Shown piece by piece: positions 18,931 through 27,988 of a stretch of DNA of 64,000 nucleotides. The position numbers and the translations under genes were made by a program. The DNA is taken from positions 2,897,305 to 2,961,304 of the forward strand of contig JAJFKW010000001.1 in NCBI GenBank assembly GCA_021773015.1, read 5' to 3'. This DNA is from Woeseia sp. Its GTDB lineage: Bacteria; Pseudomonadota; Gammaproteobacteria; Steroidobacterales; Woeseiaceae. The number at the start of each line of letters is the position of its first letter. The stretch's first letter is position 1. The notes below the pieces were generated by a model. It searched no databases, was not told where the DNA came from, and worked only from the letters and a program-made list of their open reading frames with translations.

Positions 18931-19851
18931 CTAGTCGAGCAACCAGTCTTGAGGCTTTAGGTAGTCAGAATAGAGTTTCGCTTCTGCTGATTCTGGGCTT
19001 GGCTGCCAGTTGTATTCCCAGCGAACGCGCGGTGGTAGCGACATCAGTATCGATTCGGTACGCCCTCCTGATTGCAGGCCGAACGTTGTACCTCGGTCGT
19101 ACAAAAGATTGAATTCAACGTAGCGGCCACGCCGGTAGAGTTGAAACTCTCTTTCCCGCTCGCCGAATTCAATGTTCTTTCGAAGCTCGACTATCGGCAG
19201 ATAGGCGTCTAAAAAACGATCCCCAGCTGAACGAAGAAAATCAAAAGAGCGTACAAATCCAAATTCATTGAGATCGTCGAAGAACAAGCCGCCGACACCT
19301 CTTGTTTCGTCTCTATGCGGCAAATAAAAGTAGTCGTCACACCATTTCTTAAACCGCGGATATATTTCTTCGCCAAACGGCATGCATAGCTCGCGCGCCA
19401 CACTATGCCAGTGAACGACATCGTCGTGATAGGGATAGTAAGGCGTCAAATCAAAACCGCCACCGAACCACCATACTGGATCACTCGCGGCGTCTTCCGC
19501 AGAGAAAAAGCGAAAATTTGCGTGCGTCGTTGGAACGTGCGGATTCTGCGGGTGAAAGACGAGAGAGACACCTAGCGCCTGAAAACGCCGGCCCGCGAGC
19601 TGCGGTCTTGCGCGGGTTGCCGCGGCAGGCATTTCATCGCCAAATACGTGCGAAAATCCAACGCCAGCCTGCTCGAATACGGCACCATCGCTGAGAACGC
19701 GGCTTATGCCGCCACCCCCAGCAGACCGTTGCCACTCGTCGCGCCGAAATGTCTGCGCGCCGTCGGCGAGTTCGACGGCATTGACGATCGTGTTTTGCAG
19801 GTTCCGAAGATATTCAGATACCGCTTCAATATTGTCTCGATTGTCGCTCAT
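18931..19851 (-). CDS. hemF: Oxygen-dependent coproporphyrinogen III oxidase
   Basis: HemF converts coproporphyrinogen III to protoporphyrinogen IX with oxygen. The 306-residue protein has the family segments [43 protein letters not shown] and [12 protein letters not shown], and ends with the usual LKPQDWL-type tail. Length is normal. Its start overlaps the tsaC stop by four bases, so it is translationally coupled to tsaC. Use of HemF implies growth with oxygen. Confidence 0.95.
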   Translation of the reverse strand: MSDNRDNIEAVSEYLRNLQNTIVNAVELADGAQTFRRDEWQRSAGGGGISRVLSDGAVFEQAGVGFSHVFGDEMPAAATRARPQLAGRRFQALGVSLVFHPQNPHVPTTHANFRFFSAEDAASDPVWWFGGGFDLTPYYPYHDDVVHWHSVARELCMPFGEEIYPRFKKWCDDYFYLPHRDETRGVGGLFFDDLNEFGFVRSFDFLRSAGDRFLDAYLPIVELRKNIEFGEREREFQLYRRGRYVEFNLLYDRGTTFGLQSGGRTESILMSLPPRVRWEYNWQPSPESAEAKLYSDYLKPQDWLLD

Positions 19852-20399
19852 AGACTCGATGCCGCTTTTCTTAAAACCTTTTCGCTACCAAGAACGCGTA
19901 TTTCTGAGGGTCCCACTGACGGCCCGCAGTCGCCACGCACTATGCAGTCTACTAGAGCACGAAACTGATGATGAAGGACATAAGTATTTCTCGCCGGTGG
20001 CCGGCCGGAAATGTTTGCGCTGGTCGACACAATCGCTGAGCCTGCGATTTCGCATAACGCAGCCGCTACTGGGTGCGAGGTTAAGCGAACCGCGACACCG
20101 GGATGCTCGCCGCGAATCCAAGCGGGCACGAACCTACTTGCGGGCACAATCCAGGTGATAGGATGCGTGGCGTCGCTGGTTAGATCCGCGTGAGTTTCGA
20201 TCCACGGATCCAATTGCCGGCGGTTCGCAGCGATCAGTATGAGTCCTTGACTGGCTTTGCGTCTCTTGATTGCCAGAATTCGCTCTACAGCGCGCTGGTT
20301 GGCAGGATCGCAGCCGAGTCCGAATACGCCTTCGGTGGGGTAGATGATGACGCCGCCAGACTGAACAATGCGGGCTGCTTTAACGATGGGAAAGTGCAT
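19848..20399 (-). CDS. tsaC: Threonylcarbamoyl-AMP synthase (TsaC/Sua5/YrdC family)
   Basis: TsaC makes threonylcarbamoyl-AMP for the t6A modification of ANN-decoding tRNAs. The 183-residue protein has the [13 protein letters not shown] nucleotide-binding start, the [14 protein letters not shown] loop, and [12 protein letters not shown] near residue 132. The short length corresponds to TsaC rather than longer Sua5. It lies 18 bases downstream of topA and overlaps hemF, giving a likely topA-tsaC-hemF unit. Confidence 0.93.
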   Translation of the reverse strand: MHFPIVKAARIVQSGGVIIYPTEGVFGLGCDPANQRAVERILAIKRRKASQGLILIAANRRQLDPWIETHADLTSDATHPITWIVPASRFVPAWIRGEHPGVAVRLTSHPVAAALCEIAGSAIVSTSANISGRPPARNTYVLHHQFRALVDCIVRGDCGPSVGPSEIRVLGSEKVLRKAASSL

Positions 20400-20417
20400 C
20401 GCTACCGCTTGCGTTAA

Positions 20418-22895
20418 TTACTCGCCGTCTGGGTTACTGCTTTTCTTGCTAGCAGCTTTCTTGGTGTTCTTCTTTGCGGCCTTTTTCTTAGTCTTTTTCT
20501 TTGCTGTCTTCTTTTTGGTTTTCTTTTTTGCCGGTTTTTTAGTAGCCGCCGCTTTTTTCGTTTCGGCTGCCTTCTTGGTGACTTTCTTCTTGCCACGTCG
20601 GCCGCGAGCAGGTGCGGCTTCCAACAATTCTTTGCACTCTTCAAGCGTGAGCGTATTGGGTTCGCGATCTTTAGGGACGCGTGCGTTTTTCTCTTTGTTG
20701 GTGATATAAGGGCCGTAGCGGCCTTTTAGCACCTGAATGCCGTGATCTTCAAAATCCAAAATGATGCGTTCGGCGTCGGCCTTGATCTTTTCCTTGATGA
20801 GTTCCAATGCGCGTGGCAACTCGACGGTGTACGGATCGTCTTCCTTCATGGAGACGTACTTGTCGCCGTAGCGGACATATGGACCAAATCTACCGACACT
20901 AGCCGAAACCGCCAACCCATCTTCTGTTTCGCCCAGCTTTCTTGGTAACTTGAACAGCTCCAGGGCATCTTCCATCGTGATGTCGTTCATTTTTTGCCCA
21001 GGTCTAAGGCCGGCGAATTTGGGCTTCTCTTCGTCGTCCTTAGTTCCAATCTGTACGAATGGTCCATAGCGGCCCATGCGAACCGTCATCGGTTTGCCGC
21101 TCTTGGGGTGTATCCCGAGTTCGCGCGCCATCGCGACCTGTTCGCGCGTGACACTTTGTTCCTTATCGACTACTAAATCGAAGAAGGGCTTCCAAAAATT
21201 CTCTAGGACTGGAACCCACTCTTTATCGCCGAGCGACACGGCGTCCAAATCATCTTCGAGTTTCGCCGTAAAGTCATAGTCAACATATTGCTTGAAGTGC
21301 TCAGTCAAAAAACCGATTACGATTCTCGCGATATCGGTTGGGGTAAATCGCTTGCTTTCCAGCTCAACGTACTCGCGATTTTTCAGCGTCGCAATAATAC
21401 TGGCGTATGTCGACGGTCGGCCAATACCGTATTCCTCGAGAGTTTTAACAAGACTTGCTTCGGTAAATCGCGGTGGCGGGTCGGTAAAGTGCTGATCGAC
21501 TTTTAGTTCGTCGAGGTCGACGACATCGCCGACGGAGACTTCCGGCAGCAAACGATCGCCGTCGTCGTCCTTGCTATCGTCCTTACCTTCTTGATAGACC
21601 GCCATGAATCCAGGCTCGACCAATACAGACCCGTTGGCTCGAAATCGATGACCGTCTTCTGCATCGGGTCCGGCTGCAAACTCAATCGCGACAGTATCAA
21701 ATACCGCAGGCACCATTTGGCATGCCATTGTTCTGCGCCAAATCAGTGTATAGAGCTTCATTTGATCTTCGTCGAGGAAGCCCTTTAAGGACTCTGGCGT
21801 TCTTGCAACGGAAGTTGGCCGCACCGCTTCATGTGCTTCTTGGGCATTTTTTGATTTTGTTTTGAAAACTCTTTTTTCCGCAGGCACGTTCTCTTTGCCA
21901 TAACGGTCCGCGATGACCTCACGAATTTCGTCGACCGCGACATCTGCGAGCACGACTGAGTCGGTACGCATATAGGTAATAAGGCCTACGGTATCTTCAT
22001 CGGGTAATTCGATACCCTCGTAGAGTTTTTGCGCTACTCGCATCGTCCACTGTGTATTGAACCCGAGCTTACGCGAAGACTCTTGTTGCAATGTTGAGGT
22101 TGTGAACGGCGCAGCCGGATTCCGTCGTCGCTGTTTCTTATCGACGCTGATCGTACTGAGCTTGCCTGCTGCCGCTTCAGTTATCGTGTTCTCGACTTCA
22201 CGCGCGGAGGTTTCGTTTTCGAAGCTGAATTGTTCGACTTTTTCGCCTTTATAGCGAACCAGCCGTGAATTGAAGCCCTGACCTTTCTTAGAGACGTCTG
22301 CTTCAACCGACCAATATTCACGCGCCTTAAATGCTTCAATTTCAAGCTCGCGTTCAACGATCATGCGAAGCGCGGGGCTTTGGACGCGACCCGCGGATAA
22401 ACCTCGTTGTACCTTTTTCCACAGCAATGGCGATAAATTGAAGCCAACCAAATAATCCAACGCGCGCCTGGCCTGTTGGGCGCCTACGAGGTCGCCCGAT
22501 ATTCCTCGCGGGCTCTTAATCGCGTCCTTGATGGCATTCTTGGTGATTTCGTGAAATACCACTCGATGTACCGGTTTGTCTTTCAATACGTTCTTTTCTT
22601 TCAGCAGCTCAGTTAAGTGCCACGAAATGGCCTCGCCCTCACGATCAGGGTCAGTCGCGAGATAGAGTGAGTCGGCTTTTTTCAGCGCTTTGATAATTGC
22701 GTTAACGTGCTTCTCGTTGCGTTCGATGATCTGATACTTCATCGCGAAGCCATCTTCCGGATTCACCGCGCCTTCTTTGGGCACCAAATCGCGCACGTGG
22801 CCATAGGAAGCCAGAACGTCGAAATCTTTTCCGAGGTACTTACCAATGGTTTTCGCTTTGGCAGGCGACTCTACGATAACGAGGTTTTTCGACAT
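20418..22895 (-). CDS. topA: DNA topoisomerase I (type IA), with lysine-rich tail
   Basis: TopA relaxes negative supercoils by single-strand cleavage. From ATG 22895 (MSKNLVIVESPAKAKTI) it has about 825 residues; the frame extends 16 codons further but that part has no family match. The TOPRIM domain, the DPDREGEAISWH motif and the active-site Tyr in GLITYMRTDS are intact. The C-terminal region contains repeats of the GRFGPYV type without any Cys4 zinc ribbon. It ends in about 65 residues holding roughly 27 Lys in KKxAxKK patterns, like histone-H1-like tails. The tail occupies about 20421-20615 and probably binds DNA in place of zinc fingers. Confidence 0.95.
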   Translation of the reverse strand: MSKNLVIVESPAKAKTIGKYLGKDFDVLASYGHVRDLVPKEGAVNPEDGFAMKYQIIERNEKHVNAIIKALKKADSLYLATDPDREGEAISWHLTELLKEKNVLKDKPVHRVVFHEITKNAIKDAIKSPRGISGDLVGAQQARRALDYLVGFNLSPLLWKKVQRGLSAGRVQSPALRMIVERELEIEAFKAREYWSVEADVSKKGQGFNSRLVRYKGEKVEQFSFENETSAREVENTITEAAAGKLSTISVDKKQRRRNPAAPFTTSTLQQESSRKLGFNTQWTMRVAQKLYEGIELPDEDTVGLITYMRTDSVVLADVAVDEIREVIADRYGKENVPAEKRVFKTKSKNAQEAHEAVRPTSVARTPESLKGFLDEDQMKLYTLIWRRTMACQMVPAVFDTVAIEFAAGPDAEDGHRFRANGSVLVEPGFMAVYQEGKDDSKDDDGDRLLPEVSVGDVVDLDELKVDQHFTDPPPRFTEASLVKTLEEYGIGRPSTYASIIATLKNREYVELESKRFTPTDIARIVIGFLTEHFKQYVDYDFTAKLEDDLDAVSLGDKEWVPVLENFWKPFFDLVVDKEQSVTREQVAMARELGIHPKSGKPMTVRMGRYGPFVQIGTKDDEEKPKFAGLRPGQKMNDITMEDALELFKLPRKLGETEDGLAVSASVGRFGPYVRYGDKYVSMKEDDPYTVELPRALELIKEKIKADAERIILDFEDHGIQVLKGRYGPYITNKEKNARVPKDREPNTLTLEECKELLEAAPARGRRGKKKVTKKAAETKKAAATKKPAKKKTKKKTAKKKTKKKAAKKNTKKAASKKSSNPDGE

Positions 22896-23348
22896 GGTTT
22901 GATAGCTATCCGAATAGTTGTCCAACGAGGTTATGCAGCACACGCCGGCCTAACGATGAAACTGCGAGTACTGCCGCGCTTGAATTACAGGCTCTTTGCC
23001 TGACTGTCAAGGAAAAACTTAAAACGACAATTGTCAAAATTCCTTCATCAAGACGCTGTGGAGAGTATCCCCAAGCCGAATATCGCCGCTGACCGGGCAT
23101 GTGGCGCGACAACGAAGCCGCACTCGTGTTCAGGAAAAAGATCGCTTTGCGCAGTTTGCTGTTAACACTGCAAAGCCAGCTTGTCGGCGAAGCCGGTGCG
23201 GGTTATGCACATTAGCCGCCCGTTTATTCGGCAAGCCTTAGGGTTGCGTGAAACGCCGCAACTACGCTGGGTAACTGTAGCGCAGTCAAAAAGTACCTGA
23301 GTAATTTGAAAACGCTTTGCGCGCGCGTCGTCTAGCAGTAATTAACAA
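22896..23348. other. Intergenic region between topA and smg, no gene found
   Basis: About 450 bases without a convincing gene. Short frames here have no plausible start or composition. An imperfect inverted repeat (CTTTGCGCAGT with ACTGCAAAG around a GTTAAC palindrome) lies near 23151-23181, and a GTTGCG/CGCAAC pair near 23242-23261. The region should hold the topA promoter, read on the minus strand. No tRNA-like cloverleaf was recognised. Confidence 0.5.
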
Positions 23349-23825
23349 TCAGTGAATTACCGCGGACTCTTCTTCAAACACCAAATCTTCCATTCGCGCG
23401 TAGGCGAGTTCTTGTCCAGGTTGGCTGAACAATACCATCAGTACGACCCATTTGATCTGCTCGACGTCGATGTCAGGGCTTTCCAGTGCCAATATACGAT
23501 CAACCAAAATTTCGCGCTGTGGCGGCGAGAGGATGCCGATTTGCTCCAAATACGTGATAAAACCCCGGCACGCGACATCCAGCCTCGCTAATTCGAAGTC
23601 GTTGTATATTCGTGTGCCTTGCGTCGTTTGAGTATGGGGGATCAGATTACCGTGGTTCTCGGTTAGGCCGTCGAGCCATTCCAATGCGCGGTCGATTTCG
23701 CTGTCTCCGAATCCGGCTCGGGTAAGCTCGTCTCGAAGTTCGTTTTGATCTGGTTCTGGTTCCTCCTCAGCGTCGATGTAGGTTTCAAATAGATACATCA
23801 GAACGTCGAGTACGTTTTCTTTCAT
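23349..23825 (-). CDS. smg: Smg family protein (DUF494)
   Basis: A 158-residue acidic protein beginning MKENVLDVLMYLFETY, which is the typical start of Smg/DUF494. The gene is found next to dprA in many Gammaproteobacteria; its role is not established. The family is small, helical and cytoplasmic. The start lies inside the 3' end of dprA, giving a 41-base overlap, longer than usual for this pair, because dprA here has a basic C-terminal extension. Confidence 0.9.
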   Translation of the reverse strand: MKENVLDVLMYLFETYIDAEEEPEPDQNELRDELTRAGFGDSEIDRALEWLDGLTENHGNLIPHTQTTQGTRIYNDFELARLDVACRGFITYLEQIGILSPPQREILVDRILALESPDIDVEQIKWVVLMVLFSQPGQELAYARMEDLVFEEESAVIH

Positions 23826-24963
23826 GCCAGGAGCTTCTCCCTAGTAATGAGTACTGGCCGCCACGCAGTGCTTCGACATCACCGTCGAGCACCAGAATCA
23901 GAAGCATGGATGAAACCCGCTCAATCGTCAATCCGGATTTTTCTGAGAGTTGATCGGCCGTCATAGGGTCGTGGCCTAGAGTCATTATCAAAAGCTTATA
24001 GTCATCATCTCGATATCGACTTACACTGGCCGTGCTTTTTTCGGAATTCGCATTTTGCATAAGATGCGAATTCAGCGCACCGAGTTCGCTAGCAATGTCC
24101 GCAGCGGTTTCGACGAGGGTCGCCCCTTGTCCGATCAGTCGATGGCAGCCTCGAGACATTGCATTATGTATGGAACCGGGTATCGCGAAGACCTCGCGAC
24201 CCTGTTCGGCAGCGAGACGGGCGGTAATAAGCGACCCGCTACGGTGTGCGGCCTCGACGACCAAGGTGCCAACGCTGCAACCACTGATGAGTCGGTTGCG
24301 TGCAGGAAAATGCTCTGGCCGGGGCGGGGAGCCAAGAGGATACTCCGATACCAGCGCGCCCGCTTCCACAATACGTCGCGCAAGCTGGATATTTTGCCGC
24401 GGATAAATGCGGTCAATGCCGTGACCCAAGAACGCAACCGTCGTCGCATTTGCGGCGAGCGCACCTTCGTGTGCAGCCGTGTCTATGCCCTGAGCCAGGC
24501 CACTGGCAATCGCAAAACCGTGGCGGCTCAAATGCTGTGAAAATTGATACGCATTGCGCGTGCCGCCGCTCGTCGGGTTACGGCTGCCGACAATCGCCAG
24601 TAGCGGAAGATGTAGCGCCGCCGGTTGTCCTTCTAAATATAAGACAGCTGGTGGATTCGCGATTTCGCTAAGTAGTTGCGGGTAGTCGGCTGCGGTGAAC
24701 GGCAGTAGGTGATGATTCTTCTGATCTAACCAGCGCAACGCGCATTCGATGGATTCGCGATTCGGTCTTAATATCCGTTGTGCGGCAACCTCGTTAATAC
24801 CGGCAGCGGCCAGAGACCTGTAACTGGCACTAACTACGGCATCGATACAACCGAACTTTGAAATCAGCCGCAAAGCCTGCTTCGCATCCAAACGAGCTTG
24901 CGCTAGTACGAGCCATTTATCTGCGCCGTCGAAATCCGTCACCAGATCATCCTTGCTAGGCAT
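23785..24963 (-). CDS. dprA: DNA-processing protein DprA
   Basis: DprA loads RecA on incoming single-stranded DNA during natural transformation. The 392-residue protein has an N-terminal helix-hairpin-helix/SAM-like region and the Rossmann-like core: VGSRNPTSGG near residue 127, SGLAQGIDTAAHEGAL, FLGHGIDRIYP and FPARNRLISG. A C-terminal winged-helix domain follows (DQLSEKSGLTIERVSSMLL). The final SSWHERKRTRRS segment is basic and overlaps smg. Together with the LysM lipoprotein and smg it forms a conserved block. Confidence 0.94.
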   Translation of the reverse strand: MPSKDDLVTDFDGADKWLVLAQARLDAKQALRLISKFGCIDAVVSASYRSLAAAGINEVAAQRILRPNRESIECALRWLDQKNHHLLPFTAADYPQLLSEIANPPAVLYLEGQPAALHLPLLAIVGSRNPTSGGTRNAYQFSQHLSRHGFAIASGLAQGIDTAAHEGALAANATTVAFLGHGIDRIYPRQNIQLARRIVEAGALVSEYPLGSPPRPEHFPARNRLISGCSVGTLVVEAAHRSGSLITARLAAEQGREVFAIPGSIHNAMSRGCHRLIGQGATLVETAADIASELGALNSHLMQNANSEKSTASVSRYRDDDYKLLIMTLGHDPMTADQLSEKSGLTIERVSSMLLILVLDGDVEALRGGQYSLLGRSSWHERKRTRRSDVSI

Positions 24964-25025
24964 ACTTGGTATAGCAAGAAATTAAAGTTGCTGAGGCCGT
25001 TGCGCGAATACTAACGATTCAGCAC

Positions 25026-25061
25026 AAAAAAACCGGCGCACCCGTTACAGAGAGCGCCGGT
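25026..25061 (-). terminator. Rho-independent terminator after the LysM lipoprotein gene
   Basis: Read on the minus strand, ACCGGCGC (25061-25054) pairs with GCGCCGGT (25039-25032) around a 14-base loop and is followed by seven T. It lies 16 bases downstream of the LysM gene stop. It separates this gene from dprA, which is therefore transcribed from its own promoter. Confidence 0.92.
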
Positions 25062-25076
25062 CTTCAGTTGCTCTGC

Positions 25077-26312
25077 TTAATTCGGGTTGCGAACGGTATC
25101 GAGGACTCGGATTGCGTCGGTTGCTTCCATGACTAAGCCATAGCCGATGCGATCATAAACTTTAAATACCATAATAGTGCCAGCCTCTTCGTCGGGCAAT
25201 TTGACTTTCTCGCCGCCCAGGAAGCTGCTCTTGCTCAGAATCGAGCCACTAGCAAAGCGGTCGCGAACTTCGGCACCGTCCTGATAAACGGTTAGAACAT
25301 CGCCGGGAGCGAGACCATTTCGCGCACCACGATTCAGCACTACGACTTGGTATTGTCCAATCAGCGAGACGCCGTCAACAACGGATATTATTCGGCCATT
25401 TACCTCAATATCCGGCGCTTTCGGGAAAAAGTTTAGCGGGATGTCAACGGACTCCGGCACTAACCGGTCACCGGTGAGCGCTTCCCGATTGGTTTCGTTC
25501 AGCGCGACGGTTGAAGGATCACCGCCGCGAGATAGTGCGCCCTCTCCAACATAAATGCCCTGAAAGCCGACAACTTTGCCGTCGTCAGGATCAACTAACT
25601 CGTCACCTACATGAACCACGCTATATCGCGTGCCGGTAATGGCTGCATCACCGCCTCTGACATAGACGTCGTTGCCTGCGGCGCCAACCAAATGGTCGCC
25701 ACGCACTGAGAGAATGTACGGTAGTTGGTCTGCCTGGTCTTTCTCCAGCACCAGACCCTTAGATAAGAAGGCTGAGATTTGCTCGTACGGAATACTGACA
25801 ATGGCCTCATCGAGCGGCGTCACCCTGGCTTGCGGTGACATTCGATAGGCGGAAATTGGGTTATTGACGATTCGCTGCTGACCGTCGACGTAAACCAGCG
25901 ACAATACGTCGCCTGGATATATAAGGTGTGGGTTCTCCACTTGGGGATTGACGAACCAGACTTCCGGCCAAAACCATGGATCGCGCAGGAATACCGCGGA
26001 AATGTCCCAGAGAGTGTCGCCCTCTTGGACCGTGTACTGATCGGGATGGCCGTCTGCCAGGGGTACCGGCTCGCTGATTCGCTCGAGAACGGGTTGGTTG
26101 TAGGTTGGCTGACCTGCCGCCGCTGCCGGGTCTAACGAAGACGAGCCGCTCGGGGTCGTCGATGTTCGCGCCACTGGAGCGGGTGCTTGGTCATTGTTGG
26201 CCCAGGGGTTCAGGGAGCAGCCTGAGAGGGTTGCTACCAGCGCCAACGCTGACAGTTTGAGACTGATATTCGGGCAGTGATTTGCTGGTGACATGATCGA
26301 CAATGGCTCCAT
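25077..26312 (-). CDS. LysM peptidoglycan-binding lipoprotein (TsaP-like)
   Basis: About 411 residues from ATG 26312; another ATG at 26294 is equally possible, and the upstream frame to 26432 is unlikely to be translated. A lipobox (LSGC) follows a hydrophobic stretch, so the mature protein is an outer-membrane lipoprotein candidate. A LysM domain (YTVQEGDTLWDISAVFLRDPW to about LIYPGDVL) binds peptidoglycan. The remainder is beta-rich with a FlgT-like C-terminal region. Similar LysM proteins sit beside dprA and def in pseudomonads and are called TsaP, a type IV pilus secretin partner. That role here is inferred from synteny. It is divergent from def. Confidence 0.82.
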   Translation of the reverse strand: MEPLSIMSPANHCPNISLKLSALALVATLSGCSLNPWANNDQAPAPVARTSTTPSGSSSLDPAAAAGQPTYNQPVLERISEPVPLADGHPDQYTVQEGDTLWDISAVFLRDPWFWPEVWFVNPQVENPHLIYPGDVLSLVYVDGQQRIVNNPISAYRMSPQARVTPLDEAIVSIPYEQISAFLSKGLVLEKDQADQLPYILSVRGDHLVGAAGNDVYVRGGDAAITGTRYSVVHVGDELVDPDDGKVVGFQGIYVGEGALSRGGDPSTVALNETNREALTGDRLVPESVDIPLNFFPKAPDIEVNGRIISVVDGVSLIGQYQVVVLNRGARNGLAPGDVLTVYQDGAEVRDRFASGSILSKSSFLGGEKVKLPDEEAGTIMVFKVYDRIGYGLVMEATDAIRVLDTVRNPN

Positions 26313-26516
26313 GAATGGTCTAGGCCTGCGATATCCGCAAGCGTTGCTGTAATATGTCGTGTCGACGCCGTTCAGGCTGCCAAACGCGTCACAATTCCAG
26401 CCCAAAAAAGGCTCACGCGGCGCATTTTTCACGCGGCATTGTCCGCTATCTTATTCAATAAAGTCAAAAATTTAGACGAATTTTGTAGAATTACACTGGT
26501 CTAGACGAACGGAACT

Positions 26517-27029
26517 ATGGCACTCCTCAGAATATTAGAATTTCCCGATCCGAGACTGCGCACCAAGGCGCAGCCGGTACAGCAGGTTGACGACAAAATG
26601 CGGAAACTGATCTCCGACATGTTCGAGACAATGTACGCAGCGCCCGGCATCGGTCTCGCGGCTACTCAAGTGGATGTTCACCAGCGACTATTGGTGGCCG
26701 ACGTGAGTAGCGACAAAAGTGACCCTCACGTACTGATTAATCCGACCATTCTGGAAAAAGATGGCGTTGCCGTGACGTCTGAGGGCTGTTTGTCAGTGCC
26801 CGGCTATTACGAAGATGTGGAGCGCGCTGAGCACGTACGGGTGCGCTATCTGAATCGCACGGGTGATGCGATTGAGCAGGAATTCGAAGGATTGCTGGCG
26901 GTTTGTGTGCAACACGAAATGGACCATCTGGACGGCAAGCTGTTTGTCGATTACCTGTCAGAAGCTAAACGCCAACGCATCCGTAAGCGTCTCGTTAAAG
27001 ATCGAAAATTGCAGGCGGTGGGCGCTTAG
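26517..27029 (+). CDS. def: Peptide deformylase
   Basis: Def removes the formyl group from nascent polypeptides. The 170-residue protein has all three family motifs: GIGLAATQV near residue 45, EGCLSVPG with the metal-binding Cys near 93, and QHEMDHLDG with the two metal-binding His near 135. It is the first gene of def-fmt-rsmB-DUF4390-ntrY-ntrX. Confidence 0.97.
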   Translation: MALLRILEFPDPRLRTKAQPVQQVDDKMRKLISDMFETMYAAPGIGLAATQVDVHQRLLVADVSSDKSDPHVLINPTILEKDGVAVTSEGCLSVPGYYEDVERAEHVRVRYLNRTGDAIEQEFEGLLAVCVQHEMDHLDGKLFVDYLSEAKRQRIRKRLVKDRKLQAVGA

Positions 27030-27055
27030 CTGCGCTCAACAGCTGGTTAAAAACG

Positions 27056-27988
27056 ATGACCCGAGTCGTCTTCGCCGGTACGCCGGCATTCGCTGTTGAA
27101 TCGTTGCGTGCGCTGCTTGCCGCCGGTGTTGAACCCATTGCGGTGGTCACGCAGCCGGACCGGCCTGCCGGACGCGGCAAGAAAATCACCGCGTCTGCTG
27201 TCAAACAATTTAGCGAGGAGCGCGGATTGCCGATTTGGCAGCCGGACACCCTTAAATCGGCCGAATCGCAGCAGCACTTGAAGGACTTAAATGCCGATCT
27301 GTTGATCGTCGTTGCCTATGGTCAGATATTGCCGCAGCTTGTTCTCGATCTGCCGAGAATTGGCTGCATTAACGTTCACGCATCGGTATTGCCGCGCTGG
27401 CGGGGTGCTGCGCCGATTCAGGCGGCAATTCTTGCCGGTGATGCGACTTCGGGAATTAGTCTCATGCGCATGGAAGCGGGGTTGGATACCGGACCGGTAT
27501 TGGCGTCTGCAGAACTCACTATCGGCAAAGCGGAAACGGCAGGCGAACTACATGATCGACTGGCTCGTCTGGGCGGCGAGCTGTTGGTCAATAAGCTGGA
27601 AAGTATTGTTTCCGGGGTTCTTCTGCCCCAAGCGCAAGACGAACGCTGCGCGACATATGCCGAGAAAATTCAGTCCTCCGCGGCGCGGATTGATTGGCAG
27701 CAGTCGGCGGAAGATATCGATAGGTCGGTACGCGCCTACAATCCGCTACCGGGTGCCTGGACGACACTGGAAAACCGGCGCTTAAAGGTCTGGAAGGCAG
27801 AGGCGGTCGCTGGACATGCCGCGAAGGCAGGCACCGTTCTTGCGGCAAATGCGGCGGGCATTGATGTTGCTTGCGGAACCGGCGCGTTGCGCGTCTTGGA
27901 ATTACAGCGCGCTGGAAGAAAGCGCGTGAGCGCAGCAGAGATGGCAGCGCAATTTGATCTTATCGGTCAGAGCCTCGCTGATGAATGA
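27056..27988 (+). CDS. fmt: Methionyl-tRNA formyltransferase
   Basis: Fmt formylates initiator Met-tRNA. The 310-residue protein has QPDRPAGRGKK, the catalytic-site segment INVHASVLPRWRGAAPIQ (Asn-His), and ISLMRMEAGLDTGP. The C-terminal OB-like tRNA-binding domain is complete. It starts 26 bases after def and its last eight bases overlap the rsmB start. Confidence 0.97.
   Translation: MTRVVFAGTPAFAVESLRALLAAGVEPIAVVTQPDRPAGRGKKITASAVKQFSEERGLPIWQPDTLKSAESQQHLKDLNADLLIVVAYGQILPQLVLDLPRIGCINVHASVLPRWRGAAPIQAAILAGDATSGISLMRMEAGLDTGPVLASAELTIGKAETAGELHDRLARLGGELLVNKLESIVSGVLLPQAQDERCATYAEKIQSSAARIDWQQSAEDIDRSVRAYNPLPGAWTTLENRRLKVWKAEAVAGHAAKAGTVLAANAAGIDVACGTGALRVLELQRAGRKRVSAAEMAAQFDLIGQSLADE

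Noticed and set aside
20368-20709. Hydrophobic Phe/Leu-rich small membrane protein opposite the topA 3' end
   Set aside because: It is the complement of the lysine-rich tail: Lys codons read backwards give Phe and Leu.
22896-23348. tRNA or small RNA gene upstream of topA
   Set aside because: Short inverted repeats are present but no cloverleaf, anticodon arm or poly-T terminator was found.
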